A stretch of DNA of 10,612 bases from JAABSP01 sp011390135 (GTDB taxonomy: Bacteria > Desulfobacterota > Desulfobacteria > Desulfobacterales > JAABSP01). Below the pieces are notes generated by a model. It saw only the letters and a program-made list of their open reading frames with translations. It did not search any database and was not told the origin of the DNA. The translations under genes and the position numbers were made by a program. This document shows, piece after piece, positions 1 to 5,882 of this stretch. Position 1 is the first letter of the stretch, and each line of letters opens with the position of its first letter. Where the stretch lies: contig JAABSZ010000138.1 of assembly GCA_011390135.1 (NCBI GenBank), positions 1 through 10,612 of the forward strand. Direction: 5' to 3'.

Positions 1-519
1 TTCCCGGACTTCACCGAAGAACCGTGTGTTCTGGGTGGTCTGAGCCACGATGATGGCATTGTCGAACCGCGGAAGCGCCTCGAGTTCCGCCATTGTGCCG
101 GCCACAATGCCTTTGCCGTCTGCGTAGCCGAGCAGTCCCACCACCTCGGGGTGATCCCGGTCCCCGATGATGATCACTTGGGCCCCTTGCCCCGCATGTT
201 TTGCGATGATCCGCTGCACCCGGATCACCCGGGGGCAGGTCGCGTCGATGACGGTAAAGCCGGCCCGCTCCAGAGCGATATTGGCTTCCGGAGGCACGCC
301 GTGGGCCCGGATGAGGATCGTTCCCGACCCCTTTTCCGGAATCTCCTTCAGCACCGTGATCCCCTTCTCCTCCAGCAGTTGGAGCACCTGGGGGTTGTGG
401 ATCAGGGGTCCGTAGGTGAAGATGGGGGTGCTGTGCTTTCCGGGAGCGTCCAGCACCATCTCGACGGCTCTGCGCACCCCCATGCAGAAGCCTGCGGTCT
501 TTGCGATGGTAATTTTCAT
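1..519 (-). CDS. ispH: 4-hydroxy-3-methylbut-2-enyl diphosphate reductase (IspH/LytB), C-terminus beyond window
   Basis: IspH performs the last step of the MEP isoprenoid pathway, reducing HMBPP to IPP and DMAPP with a 4Fe-4S cluster. The visible 173 residues begin MKITIAKTAGFCMGVRRAVE, the classic IspH N-terminus, with cluster ligand Cys12. Further family motifs follow: IHNPQV (His41), RAHGVPP (His73), DATCPRV (second cluster ligand Cys95), DHPEVVG (His123, catalytic-type Glu125) and AQTTQ (about 159-163). The third cluster cysteine, expected near residue 197, lies off the window, so completeness cannot be judged. In some relatives IspH is fused to ribosomal S1 domains; that cannot be tested here. 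The ATG lies 10 nt after the cooT-like stop without a clear Shine-Dalgarno, which suggests translational coupling. Identification is from motifs; I am very sure. Confidence 0.96.
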   Translation of the reverse strand, partial: MKITIAKTAGFCMGVRRAVEMVLDAPGKHSTPIFTYGPLIHNPQVLQLLEEKGITVLKEIPEKGSGTILIRAHGVPPEANIALERAGFTVIDATCPRVIRVQRIIAKHAGQGAQVIIIGDRDHPEVVGLLGYADGKGIVAGTMAELEALPRFDNAIIVAQTTQNTRFFGEVRE

Positions 520-529
520 GATGGGGATA

Positions 530-724
530 CTAAGGGGAGATCGGCTTGAGAAAGACTTTGTGGTCCACAAGTGAGAGGGAATGGATTTCGGCCTTGATGA
601 ATTTCTGGTCCCCGAAGATGTTGATGATGGTCAGGCCCCCGTCCCCGGGCTCGACCCGGTCCACGGCCTCCATGATGAGTTTCGGGCCTTCGGATTCCAT
701 GAGATAGGCGTTGGCTTCACACAT
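530..724 (-). CDS. CooT family nickel-binding protein
   Basis: This 64-residue protein begins MCEANAYL and continues through a small beta-rich domain (GGLTIINIFGDQKFIKAEI) to a short polar tail. The Met-Cys start, length and pattern match the CooT family. Its founding member, from the Rhodospirillum rubrum CO dehydrogenase operon, is a dimer that binds one Ni(II) through Cys2; that residue is present here. No CO dehydrogenase gene is in the window, so the client is unknown. The gene sits between a DUF3842 gene (15 nt upstream) and ispH (10 nt downstream). Its AGGAGA ribosome site overlaps the TAG stop of the DUF3842 gene, so the two are probably co-translated. Family assignment is fairly sure; nickel binding is inferred from Cys2, and a role in metal delivery is speculative. 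Confidence 0.85.
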   Translation of the reverse strand: MCEANAYLMESEGPKLIMEAVDRVEPGDGGLTIINIFGDQKFIKAEIHSLSLVDHKVFLKPISP

Positions 725-739
725 GGTTTTTCAAGTCTC

Positions 740-1174
740 CTATTGAAATTCTTCCCGCAGCAGCGGGATCAGGTGATCCTGGATCAGCGCGTCGATGAGG
801 TGGGGCAGGGGGGCAGAGGCCACCCCGACGATCTCGACGTTCTCCTGGGTGAGGGGGATGAGCAGCTTTTTCGATGGGCTCCCGGCAATAGCCTCGGCCA
901 TCTTCGGCGTCATCTCCCCCATCATCGCATGGGCCATGAGGATGCTCACCGGGCCGATGATCACATCGGCCGTCTGGGCAGTTCGGACAATGGCATTCTC
1001 CCCGGATGCCCCCCGATTGGCCTTGGCCTTGAGCATCTGTGCGGTCGCGATGGCATTGGTTCCGATGGCCACGATCTCCACGGTCTCCTCAAAGCGCTCC
1101 TTGAGCTTTTTTATGACTGCGCTGCCGATGCCGCCGCCCTGACCGTCCACCACGCAGATTCGTTTGGTACTCAT
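740..1174 (-). CDS. DUF3842 family protein (Rossmann-like, function unknown)
   Basis: The 144-residue protein starts MSTKRICVVDGQGGGIGSAV, a beta strand followed by a glycine-rich loop like a dinucleotide- or nucleotide-binding Rossmann turn. Later come IVAIGTNAIATAQML, an ADVIIGPVSILMAHAMMGE stretch, and a C-terminal EIVGVASAPLPHLIDALI segment. The whole pattern agrees with what I recall of DUF3842, a family with no assigned activity. No signal peptide or membrane helix is evident. It heads a tight group with the CooT-like gene and ispH. The ATG has no strong ribosome site, but it overlaps (ATGA) the stop of the toxin remnant at 1171-1227, so translation may be coupled to the upstream frame. 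A ligand or enzymatic role should not be assumed. Confidence 0.88.
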   Translation of the reverse strand: MSTKRICVVDGQGGGIGSAVIKKLKERFEETVEIVAIGTNAIATAQMLKAKANRGASGENAIVRTAQTADVIIGPVSILMAHAMMGEMTPKMAEAIAGSPSKKLLIPLTQENVEIVGVASAPLPHLIDALIQDHLIPLLREEFQ

Positions 1175-1227
1175 ATGATGATTCTGTTTCTAATGAATTT
1201 GGGCGTCAGAACAAGTTCTCTCATCAT
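1171..1227 (-). pseudogene. RelE/YafQ-like toxin gene remnant (N-terminal stub)
   Basis: An 18-codon frame starting ATG ATG overlaps the stop of the antitoxin-like gene in the usual antitoxin-toxin ATGA fashion. It encodes MMRELVLTPKFIRNRIII and then stops. The part MRELVLTPKFIR resembles the first beta strand and helix start of RelE/YafQ/ParE-type mRNA interferases (commonly M-x-x-L-V-x-T-x-x-F-x-R). The remaining ~75 residues of a normal toxin, including all catalytic residues, are missing. The stub's TGA at 1171-1173 overlaps the DUF3842 ATG. I infer that a deletion or rearrangement removed the toxin body and joined its 5' end to the DUF3842 gene. The stub may now act only as a translated leader. 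The match is from memory of the family and short, so moderate confidence. Confidence 0.6.
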
Positions 1228-1454
1228 CTATCTGTATCGTCGTCCGATGTCATCTGCAACTCAGATATGATTTCCGGAACAGATTTCGGATGCAGTTTCC
1301 CTGCATGGAAATCCGCTATTGATTTTTTTGCATCTTCGGCAATTTCTCTGCGGCGTTTTTCAAGATGCCGATGATAAAAAATATCAAGAAGAATTTCCTG
1401 TTGTTCTTCCGGTAACTGCATTACCATATCAATTGCCTGATCAAGAGTTATCAT
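1224..1454 (-). CDS. Antitoxin-like small protein, probable partner of a lost RelE/YafQ-like toxin
   Basis: This 76-residue protein opens MITLDQAIDMVMQLPEEQQE, a short helical N-terminus, followed by a charged helix (HLEKRRREIAEDAKKSIADF), the segment HAGKLHPKSVPEIISELQ and a very acidic tail (SDDDTD). The layout matches small antitoxins I recall that pair with RelE/YafQ-like toxins and carry a R-R-x-E-I-A-x-D-A/F-x-x-G-K signature. It has AGGT five bases before its ATG. An 8-bp inverted repeat at 1475-1497 upstream may be its operator. Its expected toxin partner is reduced to a stub immediately downstream, so this is probably an orphan antitoxin. It could also act as a decoy for a toxin elsewhere. 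Base composition is more AT-rich than the flanking par and glg genes. The family name is uncertain. Confidence 0.72.
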   Translation of the reverse strand: MITLDQAIDMVMQLPEEQQEILLDIFYHRHLEKRRREIAEDAKKSIADFHAGKLHPKSVPEIISELQMTSDDDTDR

Positions 1455-1474
1455 TTTTTACCTCAGCGGTTCTG

Positions 1475-1497
1475 CTATGATTAAACTTAAATCATAG
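1475..1497. promoter_or_regulatory. Inverted repeat upstream of the antitoxin-like gene (candidate operator)
   Basis: CTATGATT (1475-1482) and AATCATAG (1490-1497) are perfect 8-bp inverted arms around a 7-nt AT-rich spacer, 20 nt before the antitoxin-like ATG. On the minus strand the outer arm contains TATGAT, which is one base from a sigma-70 -10 box; the -35 is poor. Antitoxins usually repress their own promoter through such dyads, so this is a reasonable operator candidate. It lacks a T tract and so is unlikely to be a terminator for hicB. Binding is inferred only. Confidence 0.4.
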
Positions 1498-1508
1498 TAT
1501 TCCGATAT

Positions 1509-1721
1509 TCATGCATATTGAAGACGCCTGCCCTTCGGTTCAGGAATGCTGCGGCCGAACTCCTTGGCTGTATCCAGCCATAGTTCCATAGCATCTTTGC
1601 AGTTTGACAAGGCATCTTCAGGGCTCTTTCCATGAGCCATGCATCCCGGCAATTCCGGCACCTCCGCGATAAAGGCTTGATCGTCGTTGCTCCAGTAGAT
1701 AATGATCTCGTACTTATGCAT
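1509..1721 (-). CDS. hicB: HicB-family antitoxin (short form)
   Basis: The 70-residue protein shows the HicB partial-RNase-H fold: an MHKYEIIIYW strand, then FIAEVPELPGCMAHGKSPED, then a helix (ALSNCKDAMELWLDTAKEFG) and the PEPKGRRL end. The EVPELPGCMAHG core is the hallmark of the family. HicB neutralises the HicA mRNA interferase. At 70 residues it ends after the toxin-binding domain and has no ribbon-helix-helix or HTH extension, unlike the roughly 130-residue HicB proteins that bind DNA. Its ATG shares one base with the hicA stop (TAATG) and is preceded by a strong GGAGGA inside the hicA end, so antitoxin synthesis is coupled to, and probably stronger than, that of the toxin. Confident. 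Confidence 0.9.
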   Translation of the reverse strand: MHKYEIIIYWSNDDQAFIAEVPELPGCMAHGKSPEDALSNCKDAMELWLDTAKEFGRSIPEPKGRRLQYA

Positions 1722-1981
1722 TATTCCTCCGAATCCACCGATAGACCGTAGGTTGTGATCACTTCTCTGACCTGCCGGATTTGATATGGTTTCGCCAGCC
1801 GGCCCTCTTTCTGGAGATTAATCAGATCGTGAACCCCCGACTTCGCGAACATATGATGGCTGCCCCTTACACGCTCTGCAAAACCAAGACGCTCCAGAAG
1901 ACGGCGCAGGTCATTGAAATCTATGTTTGCATCGGACCGACCGCTTAACACTTTGGCGAGAAATTTGTCGTATTTCGTCAT
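1721..1981 (-). CDS. hicA: HicA-family mRNA interferase toxin
   Basis: This 86-residue protein carries the dsRBD-like HicA fold: DFNDLRRLLERLGFAERV, then RGSHHMFAKSG with the conserved catalytic-type histidine, and a closing helix with LAKPYQIRQVREVI. HicA cleaves mRNA independently of ribosomes and is held inactive by HicB. It is slightly longer than the shortest HicA proteins because of a ~20-residue N-terminal extension (MTKYDKFLAKVLSGRSDANI), which is common in this subgroup. It is first in the toxin-then-antitoxin order usual for hicAB and overlaps hicB by one base. No good ribosome site precedes the ATG (upstream AACCGCCTCT), consistent with low toxin translation. All motifs look intact, so the pair is probably functional. 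Confidence 0.9.
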   Translation of the reverse strand: MTKYDKFLAKVLSGRSDANIDFNDLRRLLERLGFAERVRGSHHMFAKSGVHDLINLQKEGRLAKPYQIRQVREVITTYGLSVDSEE

Positions 1982-2047
1982 AGAGGCGGTTTATGGCAAC
2001 AGTTCGGTTGAATGAGATAGCCGATCGAGCCGCTACGGGGATCATTG

Positions 2048-2941
2048 TTATTCTGTTCCGATCAGATCGAGCAGCCGCTTGAGATCATCATCGGTGTAGA
2101 ACTCGATCTCCACCTTTCCCTTCTTGCCCCGGCGCTTGATCTGCACCTTTGTGCCGAACTGCCGGGAGAGGTTCTCCTCGATCCCGGTATAATAATGTTG
2201 CTCGGGGCTGGGCCCATCGGGTTTCTTCTTTTTCCCCTCTTTGAGCCGCTTGATGAGCCCCTCCGTCTCCCGCACCGAGATCCCCTTCTCCATAATGGTC
2301 CGCCAGACCTTCATCTGCTGGCCCTGGGTCTCCGCGGCCAGCAGGGCCCGGGCATGTCCCATGGTGAGGCGGTTGTCCGAAAGGGACTGCCGGATCTCCT
2401 CGGGCAGTTGGCGCAGGCGGATGAAGTTGGTGATCGTGGAGCGGTTCTTGCCGACCCGCCGGGCCACCTCGTCGTGGGAGAGATCGAACTCCTTTGTCAG
2501 CAGGTAATAGGCTTCGGCCTCCTCCAGGGGGTTGAGATCCTCCCGCTGGATGTTCTCCACCAGGGAGACTTCGAGGACATTGGCATCGGAGATGTCCTTG
2601 ACCACCACCGGAACCTGTTCGAGCCCGGCCTTTTTCGCGGCCCGAAGGCGGCGCTCCCCCGCGATCAGCTCATACCCGCCCTCGGTCTTCCGGATCAGCA
2701 GCGGCTGAAGCACCCCCTGCTCCCGGATGGAGGCCGAAAGCTCCGAAAGCTCCTCTTCTGAGAAGCGGACCCGGGGCTGGAAGGGGTTGGGCCGGATTGC
2801 ACTTATGGCGCACTGGAAGAAATCGGCTTGGGCCTTTTCCGGGGCTTCATGGATCTCTTCGACGCTGGGAATCAGCGCATCCAGCCCCCGGCCTAATGCA
2901 AGTTTTTTCCGCTTCTTTCCGTCGGATGCGGGATTTGTCAT
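2048..2941 (-). CDS. parB: Chromosome-partitioning protein ParB (Spo0J/Noc family)
   Basis: ParB binds parS sites, spreads along DNA as a CTP-dependent clamp and stimulates the ParA ATPase to segregate origins. The 297 residues show the expected order. A basic N-terminal tail (KKRKKLALGRGLDALIPS) is the typical ParA-contacting region. The ParB/Srx CTPase domain has NPFQPR (52-57), GERRLRAA (95-102) and ENIQREDLNP (129-138). The DNA-binding HTH is LSHDEVARRVGKNRSTITNF (about 154-173). The lysine-rich linker GKKKKPDG leads to a C-terminal dimerisation domain ending DLIGTE. Length is normal. It follows parA by 17 nt in one operon. I looked for the palindromic parS consensus around the pair and did not see it. 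Confidence 0.96.
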   Translation of the reverse strand: MTNPASDGKKRKKLALGRGLDALIPSVEEIHEAPEKAQADFFQCAISAIRPNPFQPRVRFSEEELSELSASIREQGVLQPLLIRKTEGGYELIAGERRLRAAKKAGLEQVPVVVKDISDANVLEVSLVENIQREDLNPLEEAEAYYLLTKEFDLSHDEVARRVGKNRSTITNFIRLRQLPEEIRQSLSDNRLTMGHARALLAAETQGQQMKVWRTIMEKGISVRETEGLIKRLKEGKKKKPDGPSPEQHYYTGIEENLSRQFGTKVQIKRRGKKGKVEIEFYTDDDLKRLLDLIGTE

Positions 2942-2958
2942 GCTCTGTCCATTGTTTT

Positions 2959-3741
2959 TCAGTATGCGGTCGATTCTTTGGCGCGGGACTCCAGGATCTC
3001 CCCGGCAAGGGCCTTGTAGCTCTGTGCGCCGATGGAGCTGGGCTCATAGAGGATGATCGGCTTTCCGAAGCTCGGGGACTCCCCCAGCCGGACATTTCGG
3101 GGAATCACGGTCTCATAGATCAGTTCCTTGAAGAATTGTCTGGCATCATCGGCCACCTGGCGCGCGAGATTGGTCCGCTGATCATACATGGTCAGCAGAA
3201 TGCCGGCGATCTTGAGTTTCGGGTTGAGTTTGCTTCTGATCCGTTTCATGGTCCCCACCAGTTGCCCCAGACCCTCCAGGGCATAGAATTCACACTGGAG
3301 CGGAATCAACAGGGCATCGGCCGCGGTCATGGCATTGACCGTCAAAAGGCTCAATGAAGGCGGGCAGTCGATGATGATGTGGTCGAACCGATCCGAGATC
3401 TCCCGGATCAGGTTCTTCATCTCCTGCTCCCGGCCCTCTTCGGCCATCATCTCCACCTCGAAGCCGATCAGCTCCACCTGGGAGGGGATCACCTTCAGGG
3501 TTTCGATTTCGGTATCGTGGATCAGCTCCGCGGCCGGGGTCTGGCCGATCAGGCCGTGGTAGATGGTCTTTTCGACCTTCCGCTTGTCTATACCGACGCC
3601 GGTGGTGGCATTGGCCTGGGGATCGCAGTCCAGAAGAAGGGTCTTCTTTCCGAGGACCGCAAATGCAGCGGCAAGATTAACAGCGGTGGTGGTCTTTCCC
3701 ACCCCGCCCTTCTGATTGGCAATGCAGATGGTCTTTTCCAT
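2959..3741 (-). CDS. parA: Chromosome-partitioning ATPase ParA (Soj family)
   Basis: ParA is a Walker-type ATPase that binds nucleoid DNA as an ATP dimer and moves ParB-parS complexes. The 260-residue protein has the deviant Walker A motif NQKGGVGKTT (9-18), the LLLDCDPQAN box (35-44) and the Walker B segment IIIDCPPSLSLLTVNAM (about residue 111 onward). It lacks the N-terminal HTH found in plasmid ParA proteins, so it is the chromosomal Soj type. I chose the ATG at 3741, giving MEKTICIANQKGG, the normal family start. An upstream in-frame TTG at 3753 would add MLNV but has no better ribosome site. It is the first gene of the parAB unit and is separated from glgB by a probable terminator. Confidence 0.95.
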   Translation of the reverse strand: MEKTICIANQKGGVGKTTTAVNLAAAFAVLGKKTLLLDCDPQANATTGVGIDKRKVEKTIYHGLIGQTPAAELIHDTEIETLKVIPSQVELIGFEVEMMAEEGREQEMKNLIREISDRFDHIIIDCPPSLSLLTVNAMTAADALLIPLQCEFYALEGLGQLVGTMKRIRSKLNPKLKIAGILLTMYDQRTNLARQVADDARQFFKELIYETVIPRNVRLGESPSFGKPIILYEPSSIGAQSYKALAGEILESRAKESTAY

Positions 3742-3795
3742 AACATTTAGCAACTACCACAAAAGAGAGAATTTGAAAAGGCGTTTGTCCCATCA

Positions 3796-3823
3796 GATCA
3801 AAAAAAGCCGATCAAAAAAGGCC
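3796..3823. repeat. Two tandem 14-bp repeats in the glgB-parA gap
   Basis: GATCAAAAAAAGCC (3796-3809) is followed directly by GATCAAAAAAGGCC (3810-3823), a tandem duplication with one mismatch. On the minus strand each unit supplies a run of six or seven T residues, so the second unit doubles the U tract of the terminator that ends the glg operon. Slippage or local duplication is the likely origin. Confidence 0.7.
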
Positions 3824-3842
3824 GAATGGAAAAAGCGGGCCT
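3796..3842 (-). terminator. Probable intrinsic terminator of the glgPAB operon
   Basis: Eight bases after the glgB stop the minus strand reads AGGCCCG (3842-3836), a loop, CGGCCT (3824-3819), and then a run of T. The arms give six base pairs with one bulged C. A second T run follows in the adjacent tandem repeat. The stem is modest, so efficiency is uncertain, but position and two U tracts fit a rho-independent terminator between glgB and parA. Confidence 0.55.
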
Positions 3843-3850
3843 CTTTCCCC

Positions 3851-5869
3851 TTATATCGGTTCCAGAACCAGCGCGGTCCGGCTGGGGAGATAGAGGCGAA
3901 GCATAGCCGGCCGGGGATCTTCCGGATCGGGGCGGGCCGAATGGGAGATGTTCCGGTCGATCCGGTCATGGCCCCCGAACGCGGCATCATCGCTGTCCAG
4001 CAGAATCCGATACTCCCCCGGAGGGGCTTCGAAGCCGTAGTCGGTATAGGATTTGGTCGGATGGAAGTTGAAGACAAAGACAAGCCCCCCCCGGAAAAAT
4101 GCGATGACCTTGTCGTCCGAATGCTCATGAAGAAGCCGCTCCAGAGGCCCCTTCAGGATCTGGTATTCCCGGGCCAGGTTGATCATGGCCCTGTCGAAAT
4201 CCTTCAGAAAGCGGTACTTCAGCTCCGGATGGTCTGCAAGGCTCCACTGGCGCCGGGCATAGTAGTGGGACCAGTTGTTCCCCTCCCGGGGAAAGTCGAT
4301 CCATTCGGGATGGCCGAACTCGTTGCCCATGAAGTTGAGATAGCCGTTTCCTGCAGTGGTCAGGGTGATCAGCCTTATCATCTTGTGCAGTGCAATCCCC
4401 CGATCCGCTATGAGATTGCCGTCGTCCACATGCATGTGATGGTACATCTCCTTGTCCATCAGGCGGAAGATCAGGGTCTTGTCTCCCACCAGGGCTTGGT
4501 CGTGGGATTCGACATAGCTGATCGACTTCTCCTCGGCCCTCCGGTTGTTCAGCTCGAACCAGAGTTGACTCATGGGCCAGTATTCATCTTCGATCTTCTC
4601 CGTCAGCTTGATCCAGAGATCCGGAACCCCCATGGAAAACCGATAGTCGAATCCGATCCCGCCTTTGGATACTGGAAGCGCCAGCCCCGGCATTCCGCTG
4701 ATGTCCTCTGCGATGGTGACCGCATCGGGCCGAACCGTATGAATGAGCCGGTTGGCCAGTGCCAGATAGACCAGGGCATCCTCGTCCACATTGCCGCCGA
4801 AATAGTCGTCGTAGGAGGAGAAGGCCTTTCCCAGCCCGTGGTCGTGGTAGAGCATGCTGGTGACGCCGTCGAACCGGAACCCGTCGATCCGGTACTCGTC
4901 CAGCCAGAACCGGCAGTTGGAGAGGAGGAAATGGAGCGACTGGGGCTTTGCATAGTCGAAGAGGCGGGAACTCCAGGCCGTGTGATACCCCCGTCCCCCC
5001 TTGTGGAAATACTGGTATTCGGTCCCGTCAAAGCGGCTCAACCCCTCCACCTCGTTGGCCACCGCATGGGAGTGGACGATGTCCATCACCACCCGAAGGC
5101 CCAGCTCGTGGGCCCGGTCGATCAGTTCCTTGAATTCATCAGGGGTTCCGTAGCGGGAGGAGGCCGCGAAGAAATTGGATACCTGGTATCCGAAGGAGCC
5201 GTAATAGGGGTGCTCCTGGATCGCCATGAGCTGGATCGTGTTGTAGCCGGCATCCGCTATCCGGGGCAGGATGTTTTCGGTAAACTCCCGGTAGGTTCCG
5301 ACCTTCTGATCTTCTGTGGCCATTCCCACATGGCACTCGTAGACCAGCGCGGGCTCGTCCCGCTCGATGCCGGACGAAAAGCGCCATTCATAGGGATGCT
5401 CCGGAGCCCAGACCTGTGCGTTGAAGATTTTGGTGTGCGTGTCCTGCACCACCCGGCGGGCATACGCGGGAATCCGGTCTCCGCCGCCCCCGGGCCAATG
5501 GAGCCGGAGCCGGTAGAGGTCGTTGTGGGAGAGTGCATCGGCCGGAAGTCTTACCTCCCAGACCCCCTCCTGGTCGTCGATCCGTTCCAGGGCAAAAGGT
5601 TCCTTCTCCTGCCAGTCGGTCATCTGGCCGATCAGGCAGATCCGTTCCGCGTTGGGGGCCCACTCCCGGAAGACCCATTCCCCGTCTCGGAAATGGAGTC
5701 CGAAATACTCATGCCCCGATGCGAAATCGGCAAGGGAGCCTTTCTCTCCGACAAGCCTTTGCCGAACCCTTTCGATCCATTCGTGTCTGCGGATCAATGC
5801 ATCCCGATAGGGGGCGATCCAGGGGTCTTTCTCGATCAGTTTTTCAGCGGTGGATACGGGATCAGTCAT
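3851..5869 (-). CDS. glgB: 1,4-alpha-glucan branching enzyme, eukaryotic-like GH13 type
   Basis: The enzyme cuts alpha-1,4-glucan chains and re-attaches them by alpha-1,6 bonds, making branches in glycogen. Of 672 residues, about 50-135 form a CBM48-type N-domain (FREWAPNAERICLIG). The GH13 barrel has DIVHSH (about 263-268), DGFRFDG with nucleophile Asp334, IAEDISG with acid/base Glu388, and ESHDQ with Asp457. An all-beta C-domain ends LYLPSRTALVLEPI. Long stretches (SNFFAASSRYGTP, YLNFMGNEFGHPEW, NFHPTKSYTDY) closely follow human and plant branching enzymes rather than E. coli GlgB. I chose the ATG at 5869 because GAGG lies eight bases upstream. An in-frame ATG at 5890 overlaps the end of glgA and has no ribosome site. 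It is the last gene of the glg operon. Confidence 0.95.
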   Translation of the reverse strand: MTDPVSTAEKLIEKDPWIAPYRDALIRRHEWIERVRQRLVGEKGSLADFASGHEYFGLHFRDGEWVFREWAPNAERICLIGQMTDWQEKEPFALERIDDQEGVWEVRLPADALSHNDLYRLRLHWPGGGGDRIPAYARRVVQDTHTKIFNAQVWAPEHPYEWRFSSGIERDEPALVYECHVGMATEDQKVGTYREFTENILPRIADAGYNTIQLMAIQEHPYYGSFGYQVSNFFAASSRYGTPDEFKELIDRAHELGLRVVMDIVHSHAVANEVEGLSRFDGTEYQYFHKGGRGYHTAWSSRLFDYAKPQSLHFLLSNCRFWLDEYRIDGFRFDGVTSMLYHDHGLGKAFSSYDDYFGGNVDEDALVYLALANRLIHTVRPDAVTIAEDISGMPGLALPVSKGGIGFDYRFSMGVPDLWIKLTEKIEDEYWPMSQLWFELNNRRAEEKSISYVESHDQALVGDKTLIFRLMDKEMYHHMHVDDGNLIADRGIALHKMIRLITLTTAGNGYLNFMGNEFGHPEWIDFPREGNNWSHYYARRQWSLADHPELKYRFLKDFDRAMINLAREYQILKGPLERLLHEHSDDKVIAFFRGGLVFVFNFHPTKSYTDYGFEAPPGEYRILLDSDDAAFGGHDRIDRNISHSARPDPEDPRPAMLRLYLPSRTALVLEPI

Positions 5870-5882
5870 AAAAATGGCCTCA

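Noticed and set aside
581..1270. A 229-codon plus-strand open frame opposite the CooT-like and DUF3842 genes
   Set aside because: It overlaps two recognisable minus-strand families and reads as an Asp/His/Gly/Leu-rich antisense shadow without a ribosome site.
2018..2035. Imperfect dyad around CGATCG (TAGC ... GCTA arms) upstream of hicA, considered as a hicAB operator or parS
   Set aside because: The arms are short with mismatches and it does not match the parS consensus; too weak to annotate.
2942..2958. Possible separate promoter between parA and parB
   Set aside because: The gap is only 17 nt and holds no promoter-like boxes; the genes are almost certainly co-transcribed.
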